DNA from: Thermoplasmatota archaeon
Lineage (GTDB): Archaea; Thermoplasmatota; Thermoplasmata; Thermoplasmatales; GCA-001856825
Reading direction: 5' to 3'
DNA length: 24,332 bases
Assembly (NCBI GenBank): GCA_023379555.1
Contig: JAMCQR010000003.1
Span: 1 to 24,332 of the forward strand
The position numbers and the translations under genes are program-made. Every line of letters starts with the position of its first letter. The stretch's first letter is position 1. The notes beneath the pieces were generated by a model. That model did no database searches, had not been told where the DNA came from, and saw only the letters and a list, made by a program, of their open reading frames with translations. Shown here in pieces: positions 7,214 through 14,652 of this stretch.

Positions 7214-8809
7214 TTAGGAGCTGCTCCTTTCTTTGTTCTCACTTTTAGACTGCGAACTCTGTTTTTCAATCATTCTGTGAATTTCGTCTGCAAAATTGGA
7301 GAACTTAACACTATTTTCTACACCCAACCTGACCAAAAGATTTCGTCTCTTTATCAATTCCATTTCAAATTGCTCTGAAGTGAGGCCCCCATTCTTGAGC
7401 AGTTTATTTTGGAAGTAAGAGTGTCCGCTAAAAGTAAACTTATCGGTATCCGGATCCCATTCGAAGACCGTGTTAGTCACTACCTCGTTCGATGTTTTCT
7501 CTAAGTCGACTATCTCAACTATCTTCTTTATCCTTCTGACCGTATCCTTTCCGACCTTAGTTAGAGTTTGGAGTATAACTATGTCCAGTGAAGATATCAT
7601 TGCTCTCGGTATATTTAGCGGTTCCCCCTCTAGCCTGTGGACAAAGGAAGATAGGTCGTTCGCGTGGAAAGTACTGATTACGCTTTGACCGGTGGACATA
7701 GCCTGAAAAACAGTGTACGCTTCGCGTCCCCTCACCTCCCCCACAATGATGTAATCAGGTCTCTGTCTGAGACTGTTTACAAGAAGATTGAACATGTCGA
7801 GCTCTCCAACCCGTTTCTTTGTGGCGAGATTCACATCGCCCGTACCCGGCCTCGTCAGCATCTGGATCCAGTTTTCGTGTGGTGTGTTCAGCTCTCTTGT
7901 ATCCTCTATGCTAACCAGTTTCTTTTCAGGCGGAACGAATAAGAGAATTGAGTTGAGAGTTGTTGTCTTGCCAGTAGCAGTGCCTCCGATGACGAACATG
8001 TTTTGTCCTGCCTCAACTGCCTGCCACAGGTATACAGCAATTTCAGGGCTCATTGTTCCTATTTTGATGAGTTCAAGCGGAGTGAAAGGTTGTTCTCTGA
8101 ATCTTCTTATCGTGAATGATGATCCGTTCTTGGTGACCTCCCTTCCTAACGTTGCCTGCAATCTTGCTCCATTAGGCATAGTGCAATCCACCATTGGAAC
8201 CGCTATCGAAATGTGTTTCCCTGAGCGTTGAACTATACGTCTCACGAAATCATCTAATTCGTCTTCGTTTTCAAATTCTATATTTGTTGATATGGAACCA
8301 AATTTTCTGTGCACCACATAAATTTGGGCGTTGGGACCAACGCATGAAATGTCTTCTACGTTGTCATCAAGAACTGGAACTTGAACTGGTCCATAACCCT
8401 GTAGTTCTCTTTGAAGCAGATAGAATATTTTCTCGAGATCAATCTTGGATAGCACACCTTCCCTTGACTTCTTGAAATCAGCGAGGAACTTTCTCAAATA
8501 ATTGAGTCGCTCTTGCTCTGTTCGAGGAAACGACTTCAGGTTAGATATCAGTATTTGTCTTGCAATTCTTGTCATTTCTGCTACTTCTCTTCCCACATCT
8601 GGTTCGTTTACAATGTAGGAGACAGTGCCAGTCCGTATATCCTTGACTATCTTGACAGAACTGAATGGGGGTTCTACCCCATATTCAACTACCAGCTCGA
8701 GATTCGCTTCCATTGCTGTTTCCTTGTGCAAATCAGAGAAATTGAGATCATTCAGAGACTCGTTTGCAGTTCGAATCTGATTCACCGACCCATCAACACT
8801 CGTCCTCAA
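7214..8809 (-). CDS. Type IV pilus/archaellum-type secretion ATPase, second copy (T2SS-E/TadA/FlaI family)
   Basis: 531 residues. A cytoplasmic hexameric ATPase that would power filament assembly. An N-terminal domain (about 35-260) contains LQGYGPVQVPVLDDNVEDISC, the family's YG-P-hhxDxxVEDI mark. The C-terminal domain carries Walker A GGTATGKTTT (275-284, K281), an Asp box around VSIEDTRELN, Walker B in RPDYIIVGEVRG and a His box STFHAND. All catalytic elements are present. The start is TTG at 8809, inside a TTGA overlap with the preceding gene's stop; GGAGGTG lies a few bases upstream and supports it. An alternative is the ATG at codon 33 (8713), which would leave a larger gap. It is paralogous to the first ATPase of the operon, with different termini. 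It lies between the two membrane proteins and the pilin-like gene. Confidence 0.9.
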   Translation of the reverse strand: MRTSVDGSVNQIRTANESLNDLNFSDLHKETAMEANLELVVEYGVEPPFSSVKIVKDIRTGTVSYIVNEPDVGREVAEMTRIARQILISNLKSFPRTEQERLNYLRKFLADFKKSREGVLSKIDLEKIFYLLQRELQGYGPVQVPVLDDNVEDISCVGPNAQIYVVHRKFGSISTNIEFENEDELDDFVRRIVQRSGKHISIAVPMVDCTMPNGARLQATLGREVTKNGSSFTIRRFREQPFTPLELIKIGTMSPEIAVYLWQAVEAGQNMFVIGGTATGKTTTLNSILLFVPPEKKLVSIEDTRELNTPHENWIQMLTRPGTGDVNLATKKRVGELDMFNLLVNSLRQRPDYIIVGEVRGREAYTVFQAMSTGQSVISTFHANDLSSFVHRLEGEPLNIPRAMISSLDIVILQTLTKVGKDTVRRIKKIVEIVDLEKTSNEVVTNTVFEWDPDTDKFTFSGHSYFQNKLLKNGGLTSEQFEMELIKRRNLLVRLGVENSVKFSNFADEIHRMIEKQSSQSKSENKERSSS

Positions 8810-9639
8810 ACACCTCCGACTAGAAGAATCGAAAGATATCCTATTGCAGCCAATATAGCTGAATAGAATAATCCGCTCCGCATTCTGCCATCAGCCAAGA
8901 CCCCAGCCATTAAACCACTACCAACACCTTCGAGTATTATCACTCCGGTAAAAATTACCTTTATCAGAGGTATGGAGCTCAGGTTAAGGAAAGTGAGAAA
9001 AGATCCAGAACTTCCTGAGTTGAGCTGTTTTGACATTGCAGGAAAGAACCGTAAGTCGAGGATGATTACTGTCAGCAGGAAGACTGCATACGCAATAAGG
9101 ATTACAATCATATAGCTGCTCAATTGTGAATACTTCTCCTTGGTGAGAAGTTGGGTCTCCTTTGAATTCTCAGCCACAAGGTTTAGCACTTCTGAAACAT
9201 TTCCGCCAGATCTATTACATTCTATCAACGTACTTATCAGCTTCAAGATGAAATCAGATCTATACTTTTTTTCGAATTGTTCTAGGGCCTCGTCAACTGA
9301 AACCCCCCACTCGATTTGGGCTGCAATTTGCTTAATATCTTCAGTGAGGACTCCGTATTCTCCCTCAGACGCTACCACTATAGAATCCGCCAAATTGGAA
9401 CCAAATTTTGATGCCTCAGCAACATCTCTAAGAAAGTCCGGAAGCCTGCTCTCTATAGCATTCACTTTGCTTCTGGTTATATGATCCTGGATTCCGGCAG
9501 GCGCGAGCATCAAGAATATTCCAATTACTACGAAGTCAAATAGAATAACAAAGTTGTCGTGAAAAGATGCAAAGAGATAAACAGCTATTAGCAGAGCAAC
9601 TACGCCTCCAACCAGGCCGGACCAAACAAACAATCTCAA
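8806..9639 (-). CDS. Pilus assembly membrane platform protein (T2SS-F/TadC/FlaJ family), second
   Basis: 277 residues. Two N-terminal membrane spans (about 5-24, 30-49) are followed by a cytoplasmic helical T2SSF domain with SRLPDFLRDVAEASKFG (64-80), a family hallmark. Further spans lie at about 176-197, 223-245 and 255-275, the last preceded by GSGLMAGVLADGRMRSGLFY. It would anchor the ATPase at the membrane below the growing filament. The start is TTG at 9639 in a TTGA overlap with the previous gene, with GGGAGGT upstream at suitable spacing. Its own stop overlaps the TTG of the next ATPase in the same way. It is shorter than FlaJ and is probably one half of a two-part TadB/TadC-like platform with its neighbour. 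Confidence 0.83.
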   Translation of the reverse strand: MRLFVWSGLVGGVVALLIAVYLFASFHDNFVILFDFVVIGIFLMLAPAGIQDHITRSKVNAIESRLPDFLRDVAEASKFGSNLADSIVVASEGEYGVLTEDIKQIAAQIEWGVSVDEALEQFEKKYRSDFILKLISTLIECNRSGGNVSEVLNLVAENSKETQLLTKEKYSQLSSYMIVILIAYAVFLLTVIILDLRFFPAMSKQLNSGSSGSFLTFLNLSSIPLIKVIFTGVIILEGVGSGLMAGVLADGRMRSGLFYSAILAAIGYLSILLVGGV

Positions 9640-10604
9640 GAGATCCTTACCTCCCTATTCACGCTGGACATGATCAGGACAAAGGTAGCAATCATCACCG
9701 GCATTACAAGAAATGAAATTAGGATAAGGAACAACATAGACATCCCGCTGGTGTTTTGTGCGATAACCGCCATAACAGCAAGTATTACAATCAGAAACAG
9801 CGGAAATGCAACGCCAATAGTGATATAAGTCTCGGCGAATATCAATACACTCTCTGCGTTTTTCTTGAGTGATACCCTTAGTTTGTTCTGGTACTCTGTA
9901 GCCTTAGCGACAAAGTAAGGTTTCAACCTGGAACCTGCGGAAGACGTTGCAACTGCGCCCTGCAGAAATTTTTGCCACTCTACAGAAGGGCTCATTCTTG
10001 CCACCTGCTGCATTGCTGTAAAAATATCTAGACCCAGAAGTTCAGTTCTGGTCGCAATCTTCATTGCCTCTCTACTAACCTCTCCATATTCTCTCTTTTT
10101 TGACAACTTTAGTATTATTGAATTGATTGGTACGTCAGCGCTTGACATGGCTGAGATGAACGCGAATGCGGATCCGAGATTCTCGTCTATCTTCTTTCCT
10201 CGTTGCGACGATTTGAAGCTCGGAAAAAACGTCCCGATTCCAATCACGACTACAATAGAAATTGGGACTGATATAGTAAACAGAATATAGGGTCCTTTAG
10301 CTAGGTAAGCAACAATGGCAGACGCGGAAAACATGAGTCCAAAAATCAATGCCGCGAACAATATGCCGCTAATGTAAGTTCTCGAAGACTCTCCCATCTC
10401 TGCCTTGGAAAGTTCTGTTTGAACATTATCCAGAAATACCGAATTGTCATTTGTAAAAAAGGGTGAAAAGATTTTAGTAGACACTATTAGGAATCCTTTT
10501 CTGAATTGCCCATAATGAGCTGCAGCCTTGGTGTTTTTCAGACCATCTCTAGATGACTGATTATCTCTGAACAGATGAGACCCCCCTTTCATCTTTATAT
10601 TCAT
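9636..10604 (-). CDS. Pilus assembly membrane platform protein (T2SS-F/TadB family), first
   Basis: 322 residues from the ATG at 10604; the ATG at 10592 is also possible and neither has a strong ribosome binding site. The first 75 residues are polar, then come spans at about 77-100 and 104-128. A cytoplasmic helical domain (135-250) contains FAFISAMSSADVPINSII, and there are two more spans (256-282, 288-313). This is the usual T2SSF architecture. The start overlaps the first ATPase by 44 bases and its end overlaps the next membrane protein by TTGA, so its dosage is tied to both. With the following gene it would form the membrane platform. The assignment rests on topology, motif style and operon position, not on a search. 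Confidence 0.8.
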   Translation of the reverse strand: MNIKMKGGSHLFRDNQSSRDGLKNTKAAAHYGQFRKGFLIVSTKIFSPFFTNDNSVFLDNVQTELSKAEMGESSRTYISGILFAALIFGLMFSASAIVAYLAKGPYILFTISVPISIVVVIGIGTFFPSFKSSQRGKKIDENLGSAFAFISAMSSADVPINSIILKLSKKREYGEVSREAMKIATRTELLGLDIFTAMQQVARMSPSVEWQKFLQGAVATSSAGSRLKPYFVAKATEYQNKLRVSLKKNAESVLIFAETYITIGVAFPLFLIVILAVMAVIAQNTSGMSMLFLILISFLVMPVMIATFVLIMSSVNREVRIS

Positions 10605-12159
10605 TCAGCTCAATGGAGATTTTTTCAGGCTCCTCGGAATATCTCCTAAGGTATTCCCAAATGTCAGTATAATTTGTTATGTTCATGTCTGCCAGATACT
10701 TGATCAGCTTACTTCTCTTGTTGAAATCTTCTCTGACTATTTCGCTGCTTACATTCCTCTTATCTGCAATTTCCTTCAGTAACTCTGGTTCTCCCGTGAA
10801 CGTAATCATATCCTTGGATTTATCCCAGCTGAAGATGGTGTTGAATGTGAGTTCGTTCGACTCTGGATCCAGTCTCAGAACTTCAGATACCTCCGTTATC
10901 CTCCTTTCTACGCCTTCATTAATCCTGACCATCGATTGCTTGACGACACAGTTTACAGATGTGAGCATTGTTCTTGGAATATTGAGTGGATGATTTTCCA
11001 GTCTCATTATCATGTCATCTATGGATTCGGCGTGAATCGTCGTTATGGTAGTCTGCCCCATCGACATTGCCTGGAAGAGGTTGTAAGATTCCATACCCCT
11101 TACTTCACCGACTATGAGATAGTCTGGTCGCTGTCTTAGCGCACTCACGAGAAGGTCAAACATGTCTATTTCTCCAGAATTTTTCCCCATAACGAATCTT
11201 CCTTCGCCGACTCCACTTCTCGTGACAGCAGAAATCCAGTTCTTATGAGGGATCTTGATTTCCCTTGTATCTTCGATGCTTACAATCTTTGATGTAGAAG
11301 GCACGAATAGTATAATGGCATTTAGAGTGGAAGTCTTGCCAACTCCAGTGCCTCCTAGGACAACTATGTTCTTGCCGTTTTCGACCGAGAGCCAGAGGTA
11401 CGACATTAGATCTTGACTTGCTGTTCCAAGCTTAACTAGATCCACCGCGGAGAATGGAACTTTATTGAAGATACGAATACTGAATGTTCCCCCCTTTGCA
11501 GTAACTTCTTTTCCATATGTTGCGTTAATTCTGTTCCCCTCTGGGGTCGAGGTGTCAAGGATCGGGTCCGAGACTGAGATCTGCTTATTCCCCTTCTGTG
11601 CAAGGTAAACGATGAAATTGTTCAATTCCTGTGTCCCGTCGAAAACTATGTTTGTACGCAGGTTCTGGTATTTCTTATGATATACGTAGAGAGGAATGCC
11701 CACTCCGTCGCAAGAAATGTCTTCCACATTTCCATCACTTAGCAGAGCATCAATCTTCCCGTAGCCTAGATAATCCCTCTTGGCAAAATATTTCAGACGG
11801 GAAAGAGAAACTTCTTCAGGATTCACTCCATCTTCGGCAAGTATCCTCTTCAAGATCTGATTGATGTACTCTTCCCTCTCAGAGAAAGAGCCGAAGTTGA
11901 TCGAGTTATCAGAACCATTGGAGAGAGACTCCTTCATCTTTTCGAGCGTTTTAATCTCCCTCTCTTTTAACTGTTCTGTGGTAACTGAGTAAAAAATCCT
12001 TGAAGTTTCAAGGTCTTTTCTGATATCTACCTTTACAAATTCGTTGATGAAGTATGAGTCCAGTACTTCAATACTTGTGCCATCCATCACTTTCTCTTCC
12101 ACTTTGGTCGTGTAGGAGTGATTTTCGGGGATTTCATCGTTGTGGTGAATCTGGGGCAC
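10561..12159 (-). CDS. Type IV pilus/archaellum-type secretion ATPase, first copy (T2SS-E/TadA/FlaI family)
   Basis: 532 residues if read from the GTG at 12159. The N-terminal domain has YLGYGKIDALLSDGNVEDISC. The ATPase domain has Walker A GGTGVGKTST with K275, the VSIEDTREIK segment, RPDYLIVGEVRG (Walker B) and TTIHAES. All catalytic parts are intact, so this is an active motor in its own right and not a decayed duplicate of the second ATPase. The true start is uncertain: an out-of-frame ATG begins two bases before the GTG, and codon 25 is an ATG (12087) whose A is shared with the stop of that out-of-frame reading. It is the first gene of the operon, 39 bases after polB, with a TATA-like T-rich element between. 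Confidence 0.9.
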   Translation of the reverse strand: MPQIHHNDEIPENHSYTTKVEEKVMDGTSIEVLDSYFINEFVKVDIRKDLETSRIFYSVTTEQLKEREIKTLEKMKESLSNGSDNSINFGSFSEREEYINQILKRILAEDGVNPEEVSLSRLKYFAKRDYLGYGKIDALLSDGNVEDISCDGVGIPLYVYHKKYQNLRTNIVFDGTQELNNFIVYLAQKGNKQISVSDPILDTSTPEGNRINATYGKEVTAKGGTFSIRIFNKVPFSAVDLVKLGTASQDLMSYLWLSVENGKNIVVLGGTGVGKTSTLNAIILFVPSTSKIVSIEDTREIKIPHKNWISAVTRSGVGEGRFVMGKNSGEIDMFDLLVSALRQRPDYLIVGEVRGMESYNLFQAMSMGQTTITTIHAESIDDMIMRLENHPLNIPRTMLTSVNCVVKQSMVRINEGVERRITEVSEVLRLDPESNELTFNTIFSWDKSKDMITFTGEPELLKEIADKRNVSSEIVREDFNKRSKLIKYLADMNITNYTDIWEYLRRYSEEPEKISIELNEYKDERGVSSVQR

Positions 12160-12178
12160 ATAGTAGATTTACACCTTG

Positions 12179-12192
12179 AATAAAAAATGTAT
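12179..12192 (-). promoter_or_regulatory. TATA-like element/T-run between polB and pilus operon
   Basis: On the minus strand the gap reads ACATTTTTTATTCAAGG. It is centred about 25 bases before the ATGTG at 12161-12157, so it can serve as the TATA box of a leaderless pilus operon. The T6 run could equally be the U-rich 3' end of the polB transcript. Both roles may apply. Confidence 0.4.
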
Positions 12193-12198
12193 CGAAGT

Positions 12199-14517
12199 TC
12201 AGAAGAAATCCTCTAGAGTGCTCTTCTTCCTAACTTCAGTTGACTTAAGGGTAGATTCATCCATGTTGAATACTTCTGTTATTCTCGAGAGCGTCTGGGC
12301 TACCCTGTCAGCATAGTATTCGTAGTCTGGTTTGAAATCGAAAGCAACGTTCGGTAAGTACGGTTCAACTACTTGTGGCCGCCTCTTACTGTCGACCACC
12401 ACCCACGAAACCTTCATACCCGGAACAAATTCTCTTCCCTTCTGCATCATCTTCTTTGCTGCCTGTACGTTAGCCAGCGAGTCCATTGCTTTGTAGAACT
12501 CAAAGTCCTTGACTGTTCTTGAGATAACGAGTTTGTCTGTCTCCACTCTTCCGCTTTTGATATCTGAGACAATTTCCTTTGCCCTCCTAAGTGCTCCGTT
12601 GACGTCTCTATCAAGTATGAAATTGAAAATTTCCATCAGCGCTTCTGACTGAAGATCGAAAGAATCGGTCCTTCTAATCTCGTAACCCCTAACCACTATA
12701 TTTCCAGAATCCTGCTTAGGAAACAATATCTTGCCTGCGTACCTCTTCTTTGCACCGTGAGAGAAGAGTGGATCAAGTACTCTTTCAACTTCAATTATGA
12801 TACCCAGTTTCTTGGAAACCTCGTCCGTCAACCCGTTGGAAAGATCAACCGCCTCGTCCACTGTTGCCCTACCTGTCTTTATGAAGATTGAATCGGTGTC
12901 CCCATATACCACCTGAATGCCATTTGAGGTGAAATCTGCGATTATCCCTTTGATTGTTTCCCTTGCGAACGCAGTTATGCTCGAACCTATATTCTGATCT
13001 GTAAACCTGTAGAAACTGGATGCAAATACACCGTAGAAGGAGTTCATCAATATTTTGACCTGGCTCTGCATGCTATCTAGGTACCTCTTCTTGTCTGGAT
13101 CCGTTTCCTTCCTCATCATTGCCTTGTAATTGTCCCTGGTTTTCATCAACCTTTCCAGCAGTTCAGGTATCAATCCTCTCTTTATTTTTGCAGAAACAAA
13201 CTTGGTGCCGTTCGGTGATATTACGTCCCCATCTGGAGAAATTGTTGTAAAACAAATATTGTACTTTATCATCAGGCTGGGATACATGCTCTTGAAGTCC
13301 ATTACAGCAACCATGTCGTAGAGACCTGCTTCGATCGAGTGAACGTATCCGCCCTCGATCTTGTCAGCGTTCTGGTTCGTGAAATTGTTCATGGGCACTG
13401 CAATGTTCTTCCTGTCTGCCTCCCTTATTACGAGGGAGTCTATGAGAGTGGAGTTGCCCGAGTTCCAGACATCGTCGAGCGGAATCATCGACACGGTGCT
13501 CATATTTTCATATTTCTCTATAACGCCTATTTTTTCGAGTATCTTGAGGGCCAACAGAGCGTCTTTGATACAGTATTTGACCACCCTGTCCCTGTCTTTC
13601 TGCCATTCCTGGTCAATACTCAGCCTGTCGACATCACCCTTTGATTCATTTAACAACTCCTGTGAAACATAGGCCAGGGACTCTTGTTTGGGGTGTATTT
13701 CCCTCTTCACATTCCACCACGCATCTGCGACTACACGGCCATGAATCCTCCAAAATTGGTCCTGTATTCTCTGTGGTGCGCTGTTATCCCTCCCTAGATA
13801 CATGGATATGTTCTCCTTATCCGCGAGCTTTTCCAAGAAGGGAAGGTCGTATCCGTCTATATTGTATCCTGTTATGATATCTGGATCCTCTTTCCTTACT
13901 AGCTGTATGAATTTATCGAGGATGTCTCTGGGTTCCCCATATATCGCACCATCGGTGTATTTTCCCTTGAAACTGAATGTGTATCCGATCACGTACAGCT
14001 GCTGTGTCTTAATGCTGTTCTCTATGTCGAAACTCAGTACCTTCAGTGGGGGCAGAAAGTCCTGAACCTTTTCAACGCTATCTATATTGACAACGTGGTC
14101 AACTGCAAATTTGTCGCTCTTGATTTCTTCCCCGCTGAACTTGACACAACTCCCTAGGTCCAAATCATAGAAGAACCTGAAATGGAAAGGTATGTCAGCT
14201 GCCAGAATCCGATTCATCTCTGAGATATTCCTTCTGAACTCAGGCACTCTCCATGGAGACTTGACGGTGAACTTGACGGCCCTCCTCTCCTTCCCCTTGT
14301 ACCATAGTTTCTTCTCTTCGATACTGACCATTTCCTCAACAGACTTCAGCCTTCTTAGTTCGTCTTCCGTGGGATCAATGGCATAGAAGTAAGGGAGAAA
14401 TTTTCTATACAGAAGCACGAATGATTCTCCTTCCAGGTTTCTCCCAAAAATCTCGATAACAGGTAACCCGTTTTCGTTAAAATAAGATGAAGTGATTACC
14501 CTTATCTGGTCTTGCAT
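12199..14517 (-). CDS. polB: DNA polymerase, family B (replicative, with 3'-5' exonuclease)
   Basis: 772 residues, the usual length of archaeal family B polymerases. Proofreading motifs: Exo I FDIEN (D164, E166), Exo II YNIDGYD (218-224), Exo III YCIKDA (Y315, D319). Polymerase motifs: A in VMDFKSMYPS (D407), B in KILMNSFYG (488-496), C YGDTDS (538-543; D540, D542). All acidic catalytic residues are present. The last eight residues, KSTLEDFF, fit a PCNA-interacting peptide (x-x-x-L-x-x-F-F), with K in place of the usual Q. The gene starts with ATG 23-31 bases after a TATA box and has no Shine-Dalgarno, so it is probably leaderless. It shares a 135-base divergent promoter region with pyrG. Confidence 0.96.
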   Translation of the reverse strand: MQDQIRVITSSYFNENGLPVIEIFGRNLEGESFVLLYRKFLPYFYAIDPTEDELRRLKSVEEMVSIEEKKLWYKGKERRAVKFTVKSPWRVPEFRRNISEMNRILAADIPFHFRFFYDLDLGSCVKFSGEEIKSDKFAVDHVVNIDSVEKVQDFLPPLKVLSFDIENSIKTQQLYVIGYTFSFKGKYTDGAIYGEPRDILDKFIQLVRKEDPDIITGYNIDGYDLPFLEKLADKENISMYLGRDNSAPQRIQDQFWRIHGRVVADAWWNVKREIHPKQESLAYVSQELLNESKGDVDRLSIDQEWQKDRDRVVKYCIKDALLALKILEKIGVIEKYENMSTVSMIPLDDVWNSGNSTLIDSLVIREADRKNIAVPMNNFTNQNADKIEGGYVHSIEAGLYDMVAVMDFKSMYPSLMIKYNICFTTISPDGDVISPNGTKFVSAKIKRGLIPELLERLMKTRDNYKAMMRKETDPDKKRYLDSMQSQVKILMNSFYGVFASSFYRFTDQNIGSSITAFARETIKGIIADFTSNGIQVVYGDTDSIFIKTGRATVDEAVDLSNGLTDEVSKKLGIIIEVERVLDPLFSHGAKKRYAGKILFPKQDSGNIVVRGYEIRRTDSFDLQSEALMEIFNFILDRDVNGALRRAKEIVSDIKSGRVETDKLVISRTVKDFEFYKAMDSLANVQAAKKMMQKGREFVPGMKVSWVVVDSKRRPQVVEPYLPNVAFDFKPDYEYYADRVAQTLSRITEVFNMDESTLKSTEVRKKSTLEDFF

Positions 14518-14539
14518 TGTCTTAGCATGATATTATTTC

Positions 14540-14548
14540 AAATATACT
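14540..14548 (-). promoter_or_regulatory. TATA box of polB
   Basis: AGTATATTT on the minus strand lies 23-31 bases before the polB ATG, placing transcription start at or very near the start codon. Confidence 0.6.
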
Positions 14549-14592
14549 TTTTTGGATTGTTTTTCCTCAAAATTTTCAATAGACGAAGTCGT

Positions 14593-14600
14593 TTTAAATA
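14593..14600 (+). promoter_or_regulatory. Probable TATA box of pyrG
   Basis: TTTAAATA is a near-ideal archaeal TATA box, 53-60 bases before the pyrG GTG, which would give a leader of roughly 30 bases. A weaker AT-rich stretch, ATTAATAAT (14626-14634), is at the leaderless distance. Both lie in the polB-pyrG divergent region. Confidence 0.5.
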
Positions 14601-14652
14601 GTGAACTCGAGACATTTCAAAAAAGATTAATAATGTATTAGAAATAAGAGAT

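Noticed and set aside
6370..7269. Longer start of the pilin-like protein at 7269
   Set aside because: It would add 19 basic residues before the signal and overlap the ATPase by 56 bases; the ATG at 7212 follows the ATPase stop and fits pilin signals better.
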